NCBI GenBank assembly: GCA_963674545.2
Contig: CAXXFB010000001.1
Coordinates: 992,001 to 1,056,000, forward strand
Direction of reading: 5' to 3'
DNA from: JABGQS01 sp963674545
GTDB taxonomy: Bacteria > Bacillota > Clostridia > Christensenellales > SZUA-584
Length of the DNA stretch: 64,000 bases
Part shown: one piece after another, positions 19,403-27,731 of the stretch
Position numbering within the stretch: the first letter of the stretch is position 1
How the letters are laid out: each line of letters opens with the position of its first letter
Translations under genes and position numbers: made by a program
Notes under the pieces: generated by a model
Seen by the model: the letters and a program-made list of their open reading frames with translations, nothing else
What the model was told of the DNA's origin: nothing
Databases searched by the model: none

Positions 19403-21778
19403 TTATTGTGCGGCTTCTATAATCGCTACCTCGCCTTTGCTGCCGTCAACACATATTACGCTTCCTGTCTTAATAAGCTTGGTAGCATAAGCTATATTTG
19501 AAACTAGTGGCAGTGCGTACTCTCTTGCGACCACTGCACCGTGCGAAAGTACCGAGCCAACCTCCGTTACAAGAGCCCCTGCCACGCTATAGTAGGGCGA
19601 CCAGCCAATATCCGTGAACGCCGCAACCATTATCTCGCCCTTCTCCAGCTTGTTTGCATCTTCTACGCAGGAGATAACCCTTGCTTTTCCGGTGACCTTT
19701 CCCCTGCTGATTGCAGAACCTGAGAGCACTTTGGAGGCTTCAAGTTTAGAGTAATCGACCTTTACCGGCACAGGCTTGCCTACGTTCATTTCTTTGAATT
19801 TTAAGTCCTTCTGTTCTTCAAAGACCCTTCTTCGTGCAACGGCTTTCTTCACCAGCGTTCTTTCACCATCTATTAACCGGCCAAGTTCATCGTGCTTTAA
19901 GAAATAAACAAGCTCCTCTTCCGGGAACATACCCTCGTCCAGCATCAGTCTGCCCAGACGCTGATACGCAACTTTAAAACCATCGAGTAATTTTATGCAG
20001 TAAGACTTTGTAAACTCTCTGTTTACAACTCCCTTTCTTGCCTGGTCTATCATAAACTTAAGAGCTTTGCCGGTACCTCCCTTATACCGTCCTAAAATGC
20101 TGTTGATATACTCTTGTACGTTTGCGGGTCTATTTTCAGTGATGCCCGCAGCCATTATTGATTTTAAAAAGCCGCTGAGGCTGACATCGTCCATATGCCA
20201 CGACTTGCTCATCATCTCGGCTTCTCTTATGGCTCTGTGTCCGTGTCTTTTAATGAAATGTTCGAGCATATAAGCGCTCTGTCCCTCGCTCACTTTAAGG
20301 TATTCAGCAAGCTGCTCAGCATCATAACCAACAGCCTGCGGTCTTTCTTTCAATATCTCTGCCGCTATCTTTTTAAGTGACTTTAATATATCGACACTCT
20401 CAACGTTTTCAATATTTTCAAGAACCCCGGCTATAATTGAGTTTGCTTCCTCCGGCGTTTCTCCCTCGCCTACCAGTGTGTGATATAGTGCAGCGCTCAT
20501 GGCTCCTGCCTGGGAAGAAGTTATATAGTGATACCAGAAAGCATCATTGTTTTTATAAAGATTTGCGTCTATCGCATCATACTGCTCTTTTGCCGTGCCG
20601 CCTTCGGGTATGTCAAGACCTTCCGCCAGCTGCTTTATATTCCTGCACGCTTTTTTTGTGCTGAACAATATTTTGAAATACTTGATTGCGTTTAATGCTC
20701 TAATTAGTTTACTGACCTTTCTCTTTTCCCTTTCAGGTAAGCCTTCCAACACACGTCCGCAGAGCGCTATCTCGAGGTTAGTATCGTCAGACATTGCTAC
20801 ATAGTCAGCGATGTTTTTCATTGTGTTTAAGTTAAGGAACATCGTCCCCCCCACATGAGGGAAACAGCTCTCAGGCGGGTATTCTTCTATGCTCTTGGAC
20901 GTACCTGATTCATACATCAGCCGGCGGACGCCGTGGTCTATCGCATACATGCTGGTAGACATAGTAAGCGGCGTTACGGCGCCCGGCATCATCTCACCGA
21001 TATTGCACGTCGTCACAACGTCGTTCTCTCCAATGCAGGTGGAATCAAGCTCGAATGCGTCTATTTCTTTTGTTACGGTTATCGGTCTTGCCTGCAGCCA
21101 GTAAAGTTCGTTGTCCAACACGGCCCATTCGGTATCCAGAGCAAATCCCATTCTTTCGCTGGCTAAACACGCCTCTTCAGCGATTTTTCTCAGCATATCT
21201 GCATTTAAAAGCTCGTCACCCTGTGTCTGCATGTTGTATTTATCTATAAGATATTCTCTGGCTGTCATTTTGCCGGAGACCAGGTTCTCACCCAGTCCTT
21301 CCACAGCTTCTATATGTACCGTGCCTTCATCATCCCCATGCTGTGTAAAGCATACGCCTGAAACGTCGGCATCTACCATCTCCTGCACGATAACACTCAT
21401 CTTATCGCTCTTTGCATCGCTGAAATATTCAGTATAGCTTTCTGCCACGTCACGGGTTAGAGACTCAAGACACCTTTTTATCCCCTGCTTCACCTGCGCT
21501 TTTCCCTGCGCTCCAAGTATAGTTGTATACTGTCCGGCGCTCGAATAGACCTCCCCGTCCTCTGAAGAAGCGCTGGAACGCACAGCTACAGTTTCCAAAC
21601 CGCTGCCCTCATAGTAGTCTACAACAGCCTGCAGCGCTACTTCGCTGTCTATATCTACAGCAACAAAACCTTTTGCTACTGTAAGTCCGCATTGGCTTAG
21701 TTCATACAGGCCTTTTGCTTTCCCGCCTACGCTTTCAAAAGCGTCAGCAGGTATATCATATAAATCATATATTTTCAT
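19403..21778 (-). CDS. PEP-synthase/rifampin-phosphotransferase-like dikinase
   Basis: A 791-residue cytosolic enzyme with the three-part plan of rifampin phosphotransferases. It has an N-terminal ATP-grasp domain (about 1-240; VGGKAKGLYELS, VRSSASSEDG, LQARPITV), a mostly helical middle domain (about 245-680) and a C-terminal swivelling phosphohistidine domain (about 690-790; SHGAVVAREYALP with His746). It lacks the PEP-binding barrel of true PEP synthase, so ATP is probably split to phosphorylate a small molecule in the middle domain. Its start lies only 4 nt from the stop of the neighbouring lipocalin-like gene and the two look translationally coupled. The acceptor is unknown; antibiotic inactivation is possible but unproven. 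Confidence 0.82.
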   Translation of the reverse strand: MKIYDLYDIPADAFESVGGKAKGLYELSQCGLTVAKGFVAVDIDSEVALQAVVDYYEGSGLETVAVRSSASSEDGEVYSSAGQYTTILGAQGKAQVKQGIKRCLESLTRDVAESYTEYFSDAKSDKMSVIVQEMVDADVSGVCFTQHGDDEGTVHIEAVEGLGENLVSGKMTAREYLIDKYNMQTQGDELLNADMLRKIAEEACLASERMGFALDTEWAVLDNELYWLQARPITVTKEIDAFELDSTCIGENDVVTTCNIGEMMPGAVTPLTMSTSMYAIDHGVRRLMYESGTSKSIEEYPPESCFPHVGGTMFLNLNTMKNIADYVAMSDDTNLEIALCGRVLEGLPEREKRKVSKLIRALNAIKYFKILFSTKKACRNIKQLAEGLDIPEGGTAKEQYDAIDANLYKNNDAFWYHYITSSQAGAMSAALYHTLVGEGETPEEANSIIAGVLENIENVESVDILKSLKKIAAEILKERPQAVGYDAEQLAEYLKVSEGQSAYMLEHFIKRHGHRAIREAEMMSKSWHMDDVSLSGFLKSIMAAGITENRPANVQEYINSILGRYKGGTGKALKFMIDQARKGVVNREFTKSYCIKLLDGFKVAYQRLGRLMLDEGMFPEEELVYFLKHDELGRLIDGERTLVKKAVARRRVFEEQKDLKFKEMNVGKPVPVKVDYSKLEASKVLSGSAISRGKVTGKARVISCVEDANKLEKGEIMVAAFTDIGWSPYYSVAGALVTEVGSVLSHGAVVAREYALPLVSNIAYATKLIKTGSVICVDGSKGEVAIIEAAQ

Positions 21779-21782
21779 TAGC

Positions 21783-22811
21783 TCAGCCCAGCTTTCCTAT
21801 TCTTGATTCGTCACCGTTGAAGCCAAATTCCAGATTGCCTCTGCCCTTTTTGCCGTTCATGTTAAAAGTACCTACACCCTCGTATATGACGTATTTACCG
21901 CCGTCCAGCGGAAACACGAATACGCTTTCCAGTTCGCAGTCAACTTTAAACGTCTCACCATTCAAAAATTCTCCGGTATAAGAAAATTTCTCCGGCACTG
22001 CGTAATTTTTTATATCAACATCAACCGAAGCTCTGCACAGGCCAAGCGCCTCATTGCCGTCTTCGATATACCCTGTAGCAAGAGAACGTATTGCCGGAAC
22101 GCTCACAACATTTGCATTAAATGTAGTTCCATCATCAAACAAGCATGTAAGCCAAAAATGGTTGTTCATATAGTTCCAGTCTCGCCTGCCGTACGAATGG
22201 TCTCTCATTGCGTTTAATTCCAGCATAGTCTTCTTTCTGCCTATCTGAATAGTCCCGGTAAGCCTGCCAGGCTGCTCGTAGTGGACCTGATTCTGTTTTT
22301 GCAGCGCTTTGAAATAGTCTTTTGTCCATTTTTCTTTCGCTATCGCTCCGCCAAGCACTCTGGAATCAAGATGTTGACTGAATTCGAAAAGTGTTCTTGT
22401 AGCATCAAACGTTCCTTCGAATTTAGCATCCATCAGCTTGTCATTTTTCTGGTCTCTTACTTCTCCTTCAAACGAAAAAAGCCACTTCTTGTCCGTTTCA
22501 ATACACTTGACGGACGTTGCAGGCGGCTCTTTATCGTAATACTGCTTATCGTTTATATACTCGTTTCCCTTCTCATCACGGTATGCGAACCAGACCTCCG
22601 TAACGTCTCCGCCTCTTGCGGCATGGCGAAGCATCAGGCTTCTTCCCTGCATATCGTGGCATGAAAAGAAATAGCTGTTTATATCATAAATATCAGCGTC
22701 TTCTGGAAGTTTATAATGTTCTGCGAAGTGGATATCGAAAGGGTTTTTCTTTTTGCGCTTGTCTAAAACAGAGCGCATTATACCAAGCTTAGCTTTTTCA
22801 AAGATGCTCAT
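21783..22811 (-). CDS. Lipocalin-like (AttH/CrtC-type) protein of unknown function
   Basis: A 342-residue protein rich in beta-strands and aromatic residues, without a signal peptide, resembling tandem lipocalin-like barrels of the hydroxyneurosporene-hydratase/AttH group. A recognisable stretch is RDHSYGRRDWNYMNNHFW near residues 204-221, of the kind found at the ligand pocket of such proteins. The ATG at 22809-22811 was chosen for its AGGAG site 8 nt upstream. It is the first gene of a two-gene unit with the phosphotransferase, so it may bind or carry the hydrophobic substrate of that enzyme. The fold call is moderate and the functional link is inference. Confidence 0.6.
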   Translation of the reverse strand: MSIFEKAKLGIMRSVLDKRKKKNPFDIHFAEHYKLPEDADIYDINSYFFSCHDMQGRSLMLRHAARGGDVTEVWFAYRDEKGNEYINDKQYYDKEPPATSVKCIETDKKWLFSFEGEVRDQKNDKLMDAKFEGTFDATRTLFEFSQHLDSRVLGGAIAKEKWTKDYFKALQKQNQVHYEQPGRLTGTIQIGRKKTMLELNAMRDHSYGRRDWNYMNNHFWLTCLFDDGTTFNANVVSVPAIRSLATGYIEDGNEALGLCRASVDVDIKNYAVPEKFSYTGEFLNGETFKVDCELESVFVFPLDGGKYVIYEGVGTFNMNGKKGRGNLEFGFNGDESRIGKLG

Positions 22812-23030
22812 AATAAAAACTCCTAATAAAAAATATAAATAATATGATGCCAAATGACTACCATTCATTATATAGCGCAATAATTAAATTTTCAATTGAT
22901 TCTGAAGTTTTCCTATTATTGTTAATAAAGAGGTGATATTGTCTTAAACAAACAACTTTTCTTTCACTTCACAGATAGATTATTATTTTGTTTCTATGCG
23001 CTGTTTCCTTCCATGGATAGCTCGCTTTGT
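22812..23030. other. Divergent intergenic region
   Basis: AT-rich sequence separating the minus-strand lipocalin gene from the plus-strand aminomutase leader. No gene, repeat or RNA is recognisable to me here. Confidence 0.4.
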
Positions 23031-23059
23031 TTGCAAACATTTTCTACATATGTTATCAT
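23031..23059 (+). promoter_or_regulatory. Promoter of the aminomutase leader
   Basis: TTGCAA (23031-23036), a 17-bp spacer and TATCAT (23054-23059) predict a transcript starting near 23066, about 295 nt before the first start codon. Confidence 0.6.
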
Positions 23060-23065
23060 TGGCAT

Positions 23066-23287
23066 ACAGAAATGAAGTAGGCACTGTGATTAGCCCGGGT
23101 GTGAGCATGATAATGAATAAATGGCAGACAAGAAGTTCAGTATCAGCGTAAGCATTCGAAAAAAGCAAAAACGGCGCTGAAAAATTCCGTTTAGAACTGA
23201 GGCCTGTCCAGGGTCTTTAACATAAAGGCAATGGATTATGCTACTGCAGGCAGTGGTATGTTACGAGCTTTACTCAAGCGAAGTTTA
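23066..23287 (+). ncRNA. Structured 5' leader of the aminomutase operon (unclassified)
   Basis: A roughly 220-nt untranslated leader precedes a terminator. Several local hairpins are visible: AAACGG/CCGTTT (about 23169-23192), CTTTA/TAAAG (about 23214-23226) and CTACTG/CAGTGG (about 23241-23256). I compared it by eye with lysine, cobalamin, SAM, glycine, T-box and guanidine motifs and found no convincing match. Leader plus terminator suggests attenuation by an unidentified ligand or factor. It may also contain degraded coding sequence. Confidence 0.4.
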
Positions 23288-23330
23288 GGCACCCTAACTC
23301 TATCAAGATTCTAGGGTGTCTTTTTATTTT
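23288..23330 (+). terminator. Intrinsic terminator upstream of the aminomutase gene (attenuator)
   Basis: A 9-bp stem (GGCACCCTA 23288-23296, TAGGGTGTC 23312-23320) followed by TTTTTATTTT lies 30 nt before the start codon and inside the predicted transcript. Confidence 0.85.
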
Positions 23331-23360
23331 CTGTAAAAAAGAAAGGAAGTTTGACTTTAT

Positions 23361-24566
23361 ATGAAAACTGATAATAGTGCGTCTTTTTTTAATGGAATCT
23401 CTAGAAAAGAATGGAATGATTGGAAATGGCAAATGGAAAACCGGATCGAAGACATTGAAGATGCCGGACGTTATTTAACTATAAAAATGAAAGAAAAAAA
23501 CTGTGACTCAAAGCTGCGTATGGCCATAACTCCATACTATCTCTCGCTTATAGACCCAAACGACCCTGAAGACCCGATAAGAAAACAGGCGATACCCACT
23601 ATTAGCGAGATGAAATACTCTAAATCGGAGCAGCGTGATCCGTTGTGCGAGGACGAAGACTCCCCCGTACCCGGCCTTGTCCACAGATATCCCGACCGGG
23701 CGCTTCTGCTGATAACCGATATGTGCGCTATGTACTGCCGGCACTGTACACGAAGGCGGTTTGCCGGGCAGTGTGACAGCCACCTGTCATTAAAGCAGAT
23801 AGAGAAGGGCATAGAATATATAAGAAGCCATGAGCAGATAAGAGATGTCATCATCTCCGGCGGCGACCCGCTGCTTCTTTCTACCGACAGGCTGGAGAGC
23901 GTTATAAAAAAAATCAGGAGTATCAAGCATGTTGAGATAATACGTATAGGAACAAGAATACCTGTCGTTCTTCCCCAAAGGATAGACGATAAACTTGTGA
24001 AAATGCTAAAAAAATATCATCCCATCTGGATAAACACCCACTTCAACCACTATAGAGAAATTACGCCGGAGTCTTCAAAAGCATGCGCTAAGCTGGCGGA
24101 TGCCGGGATACCTCTTGGCAACCAAACGGTGCTTTTGAAAGGTGTGAATGACTGCGTACACATTATGACAAAACTGGTGAGAAAACTGCTCTCTATACGT
24201 GTCCGCCCATATTACATATATCAGTGCGACCTTGCCAGAGGTATAGAACATTTCCGAACTCCGATATCTAAAGGTATTGAGATTATCGAGGGACTGCGCG
24301 GTCATACATCCGGCCTTGGCGTCCCAAGCTATGTTATAGATGCGCCTGGCGGAGGAGGCAAGATTCCGATGCTTCCAAACTATGTTATTTCTAGAAGCTA
24401 TAACAAAATCGTTTTGAGAAATTATGAAGGCAAACTATATACTTATATCGAGCCAGAAAAATATGAAGCAAACTGCAGTTGTGAGATCTGTTCCAGTCGT
24501 AAGGATAAAAACAGCAAAGGCGTACTGGGATTGCTGCACGACAAGAAGACAATAGACAACGCCTGA
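23361..24566 (+). CDS. kamA: Lysine 2,3-aminomutase (radical SAM, PLP)
   Basis: A 401-residue cytosolic radical-SAM enzyme converting L-lysine to L-beta-lysine. The iron-sulphur cysteines are C122, C126 and C129 (CAMYCRHC), and the PLP lysine is K334 (APGGGGKIP). Two aspartates that hold the lysine side-chain amine in the studied clostridial enzyme (Asp293 and Asp330) are present as D290 (YQCD) and D327 (VIDAP). The offset is a constant three residues, which argues for lysine rather than glutamate as substrate. It is followed after 16 nt by an opine-dehydrogenase-like gene and sits behind an attenuator-like leader. Beta-lysine could serve lysine fermentation, osmoprotection or a new product; the neighbour favours the last. 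Confidence 0.93.
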   Translation: MKTDNSASFFNGISRKEWNDWKWQMENRIEDIEDAGRYLTIKMKEKNCDSKLRMAITPYYLSLIDPNDPEDPIRKQAIPTISEMKYSKSEQRDPLCEDEDSPVPGLVHRYPDRALLLITDMCAMYCRHCTRRRFAGQCDSHLSLKQIEKGIEYIRSHEQIRDVIISGGDPLLLSTDRLESVIKKIRSIKHVEIIRIGTRIPVVLPQRIDDKLVKMLKKYHPIWINTHFNHYREITPESSKACAKLADAGIPLGNQTVLLKGVNDCVHIMTKLVRKLLSIRVRPYYIYQCDLARGIEHFRTPISKGIEIIEGLRGHTSGLGVPSYVIDAPGGGGKIPMLPNYVISRSYNKIVLRNYEGKLYTYIEPEKYEANCSCEICSSRKDKNSKGVLGLLHDKKTIDNA

Positions 24567-24582
24567 AATACTGGAGGAAAAT

Positions 24583-25779
24583 TTGAAAACCATAACTGTA
24601 ATGGGCGGGGGCAGCAGCGCACATGTGCTTATCCCTCTGCTTTCAAAAACCGGGCTTGAAGTCAACCTGCTTACGAGAAAGCCCCAAAGCTGGAAAAATA
24701 ATATATCGCTGGATTACCGACATCCGTGCGGTGAACATATTTGTACTTTTAAAGGAAAGATAGACACTGTTTCATCAGACCCTTCGGAAGTCATTCCGGA
24801 TGCAGATATAATAATACTTTGTATGCCTGTGCACGCCTACAGGCAGGCTCTGCACAGCATTGCCGGTCATATTGATAATAATAAAAAGGTCTTTATTGGA
24901 ACTGTTTTCGGACAAGCGGGCTTTAACTGGATGACAAAAGAGATAGCTGATGAATTCTCTCTTGATAACATAACGACTTTTGCGATAGGGCTTATACCGT
25001 GGATATGCAGAACTGAAAAGTACGGCAGCGCCGGTATAGTATATGGTGCAAAGCCGGTAAATGTAGCAGCAGTCTCTCCAAAAAAAGACTTTCCCATGCT
25101 GAATGAAGCCCTGCTTGATAAGATAGTATACGGCTGCTTTGGTCATGGAAGGTTCACACAAGCTGACAATTTCATTTCTCTGACCCTTTCGCTAGACAAT
25201 CAAATAATCCATACTTCACGTTTATACGGACTTTTTCTTGAAGAGGACGGAGTGTGGGATAAAAAAGAGGATGTGCCATATTTCTATAAAGATTTCTCAG
25301 CGAAATCTGCACAGATTCTTGCGAAACTTGACAGTGATTATTCACTAATACGAAACAAGATAAAAGAGCTCTATCCAGATAAGGATTTTACGTTTATGCT
25401 CGACTACATTGATCTGGATAATAAAACAAACCTGCGAAATAATAGAACTGTGCTTGAAACATTCGAAAATTCAAATACATTGGGCGCAATTCGTACTCCT
25501 GTCGTTCATGAAAACGGAAAGTGGGTAATTGATAAATCACACAGATTTTTTTATGATGATATCTATTACGGTTTGTGCATCGCTAAATGGATCGCTCAGA
25601 AACTAAGTATCGATGTTGTTAATATCGACAACATACTCACATGGGCTCAGGGAATGCTTGGAGAACGCATAATAGGCAACGGCAGACTTGAGATCTCCGG
25701 GCATATAAAGAAAAACAAATATAAATACGGAGTTCCTGAAGCTTACGGGTATACAAAACTGGATGAGATAATAGACTAA
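24583..25779 (+). CDS. Octopine/opine dehydrogenase family protein
   Basis: A 398-residue NAD(P)-dependent enzyme. A Rossmann domain (about 1-180, glycine-rich MGGGSSAHV at residues 7-15) is followed by an all-helical C-terminal domain as in octopine and nopaline dehydrogenases. Those enzymes reductively join an amino acid to a keto acid. The start is TTG at 24583 after GGAGG. The gene sits 16 nt after kamA with no visible terminator between them, so its amino donor may be beta-lysine or lysine. No acetyltransferase of the AblB type is present, which sets it apart from the known acetyl-beta-lysine pathway. The family call is good; the substrate is inferred. Confidence 0.75.
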   Translation: MKTITVMGGGSSAHVLIPLLSKTGLEVNLLTRKPQSWKNNISLDYRHPCGEHICTFKGKIDTVSSDPSEVIPDADIIILCMPVHAYRQALHSIAGHIDNNKKVFIGTVFGQAGFNWMTKEIADEFSLDNITTFAIGLIPWICRTEKYGSAGIVYGAKPVNVAAVSPKKDFPMLNEALLDKIVYGCFGHGRFTQADNFISLTLSLDNQIIHTSRLYGLFLEEDGVWDKKEDVPYFYKDFSAKSAQILAKLDSDYSLIRNKIKELYPDKDFTFMLDYIDLDNKTNLRNNRTVLETFENSNTLGAIRTPVVHENGKWVIDKSHRFFYDDIYYGLCIAKWIAQKLSIDVVNIDNILTWAQGMLGERIIGNGRLEISGHIKKNKYKYGVPEAYGYTKLDEIID

Positions 25780-25802
25780 AAAAGTCCTATCTCTTAACTA
25801 TC

Positions 25803-26597
25803 TTACTGCTTTCTTTTAACAGGAATTGTATAGCTTACAGGGCCAATATAGTCTCCCGATACAACGTCAAAATCATTGTTGTCTTTATATATAAAGGTAG
25901 TGAGTTCAATAGCAGCAACTTCGTCTATCCTGACTCCTGGAGTAAGTTTAATAGAAGTCATAAGCGTATATGGATATGTTGTTTTCTCTTCAAGATGATA
26001 GAACTTTACTCCCGGTCTTAAGTGTATATTATCATACACGTAAACTTCAATATACGGATAGAAAAACGTATTTTTATCTTTGGGGCAGTCTTTCGGAAGC
26101 CGTATCATTAGCTTATGGGTGACTCCGGTATCAAGAGTAAACTTCAGACAATAACCGATCTTATAATCGTCTGCCAGTGGGAATTCATCCCAATAAGCCT
26201 CGAATAAAGCTTTGTGTGAATTGTATTCCAGCTCTTCTTTATTGGTTGCATACACGTCAAAGATATAGATATCTTTGCCTCTTTTCCAGTTGCCGACGAA
26301 CTCATCGAGCAGCTTTCTGTGGGCTTCACGTGTATAAAAGCCTATTATGTTTGGAGCTGCCTGTTCAGATGTCGGTTCAGGGCTGGGGCTGGGAGTCGGC
26401 TCTGCTGTAGGACTGGGCGAAGGCTGTATTGTCGGACTGGGTGTTGGCTCTGCCGTTGGGCCGGGCGTTTGTGTTACAACTACTATCTCATGGCTTGATA
26501 TTTCTGTTTTCTGCTGCAAATCTTTCCCGCTGCATGCTGCAAATGAAGCCGTTATTATAATAACCACGAAAAACAGCAATACCCTTTTTACGCCCAT
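25803..26597 (-). CDS. Lipoprotein with Pro-Thr-Ser repeat linker
   Basis: A 264-residue exported lipoprotein of unknown function. The signal peptide ends in a lipobox (SFAAC, Cys22). A low-complexity stalk of PTPSP-type repeats (about 43-80) spaces the C-terminal domain (about 85-264) from the membrane. That domain is rich in aromatic and beta-forming residues and I do not recognise it. The gene converges with the upstream opine-dehydrogenase gene. It shares the PTPxP-style linker composition of the surface proteins in this window but not their domains. Confidence 0.7.
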   Translation of the reverse strand: MGVKRVLLFFVVIIITASFAACSGKDLQQKTEISSHEIVVVTQTPGPTAEPTPSPTIQPSPSPTAEPTPSPSPEPTSEQAAPNIIGFYTREAHRKLLDEFVGNWKRGKDIYIFDVYATNKEELEYNSHKALFEAYWDEFPLADDYKIGYCLKFTLDTGVTHKLMIRLPKDCPKDKNTFFYPYIEVYVYDNIHLRPGVKFYHLEEKTTYPYTLMTSIKLTPGVRIDEVAAIELTTFIYKDNNDFDVVSGDYIGPVSYTIPVKRKQ

Positions 26598-26732
26598 ACT
26601 TTGCCTCCACTATAATACTTGCATTGATTATACACCACCTTTTGCTGTAATTACCACCTTTAAAACACTCTCTTCTCCCCAATCCTGTGATATTATGATA
26701 AACTGAAAATATATAATATAGGAGTAATAGAT

Positions 26733-27686
26733 ATGAACGATAAGAAAACAGACGTTGTTACGCTCGGAATCGCTGTTGTAGATATAACTGCTTATCCTGT
26801 TGACCGCAGCATTTTCGACCATGACAATACTCCTATTGATGAGGTGATGCTTACCCCCGGCGGAGACGCTGTTAACCAGGCGCTGTTCCTCGCGGGGCTT
26901 GGCAGAAGTGTTCGCCTTAGCTGCCGTCTCGGCGACGATTTCCTGGGGCATTTCCTTGCCGGCAGATTATCTAATGCCGGAGTCAACATTGAAAACATGG
27001 TTCTTTCACCCGATTCTTCAACTAGCAGCGCAATAGTGCTTGTGTCAAAAACAGGCGAGCGGAATATAATCTGCAAGCGTGGCAGCAACTACGACTTCTG
27101 CCTTGATAATGTTGATATGGATGCAATAGCAAACACCCGGGCACTGTCCATCGGCAGCATATACGGTATCCCGAAGCTGGAAGAAGCAGGCCTAGCCGAA
27201 GTACTCCAACATACAAAAAAAAGCGGTGTCGTCACTTTTGCAGATATGGGCTCAGATAAAAAGAACCTACGCCTTGACGGTGTGAAACCGTTCCTGCCGT
27301 TTATAAACTTCTTCATGCCCAGTGAAACCGAGAGTATACATTTGACAGGAGAAAACAATCCTGCTAAAGCAGCTGTCATTTTCAAGGAATACGGTGCAGT
27401 CGGTGTCATTATCAAGCTTGGAAACAGAGGTGCATACGCGGACATCCCCGGCTTTTGCGGCTATATAAATCCATTCGATATCAATGCAGTGGACACTACC
27501 GGCAGTGGTGATGCATTCTGCGCAGGATTTATACACGGAATTCTTTCATCGCAAAGCTCAGAACATTCGCTGCGGTTTGCTAGCGCATGCGGCGCATATA
27601 ACGCACTTCATAATGAAAGGCCTTCTTTTAATATATCAGATATAAATTGGTTCATTAAGAAAACGCCTTTTAAAAGTCTTTACTGA
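26733..27686 (+). CDS. PfkB-family carbohydrate kinase
   Basis: A 317-residue cytosolic kinase of the ribokinase/fructokinase family. It has the N-terminal glycine motif (GGDAVNQA, residues 48-55) and the C-terminal active-site signature DTTGSGDAFCAGF (about residues 253-265, catalytic Asp in GSGD). Such enzymes phosphorylate sugars or nucleosides with ATP. A GGAG site precedes the ATG. It appears monocistronic and ends at a shared terminator. The sugar substrate cannot be inferred. Confidence 0.9.
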   Translation: MNDKKTDVVTLGIAVVDITAYPVDRSIFDHDNTPIDEVMLTPGGDAVNQALFLAGLGRSVRLSCRLGDDFLGHFLAGRLSNAGVNIENMVLSPDSSTSSAIVLVSKTGERNIICKRGSNYDFCLDNVDMDAIANTRALSIGSIYGIPKLEEAGLAEVLQHTKKSGVVTFADMGSDKKNLRLDGVKPFLPFINFFMPSETESIHLTGENNPAKAAVIFKEYGAVGVIIKLGNRGAYADIPGFCGYINPFDINAVDTTGSGDAFCAGFIHGILSSQSSEHSLRFASACGAYNALHNERPSFNISDINWFIKKTPFKSLY

Positions 27687-27687
27687 T

Positions 27688-27722
27688 AAAAAAAGAGCCT
27701 CTTTAGAAAAGAGACCCTTTAA
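27688..27722. terminator. Bidirectional terminator between convergent genes
   Basis: An 8-bp stem (AAAGAGGC-type arms around a 3-nt loop) flanked by an A-run and a T-run sits between the kinase and the convergent cohesin-like gene. On the minus strand it ends in a run of seven U residues, making it strong in that direction. Confidence 0.75.
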
Positions 27723-27731
27723 CTGACTTAC

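Noticed and set aside
23066..23287. Lysine riboswitch, T-box or cobalamin riboswitch in the aminomutase leader
   Set aside because: None of the conserved sequence blocks of these classes could be found by eye.
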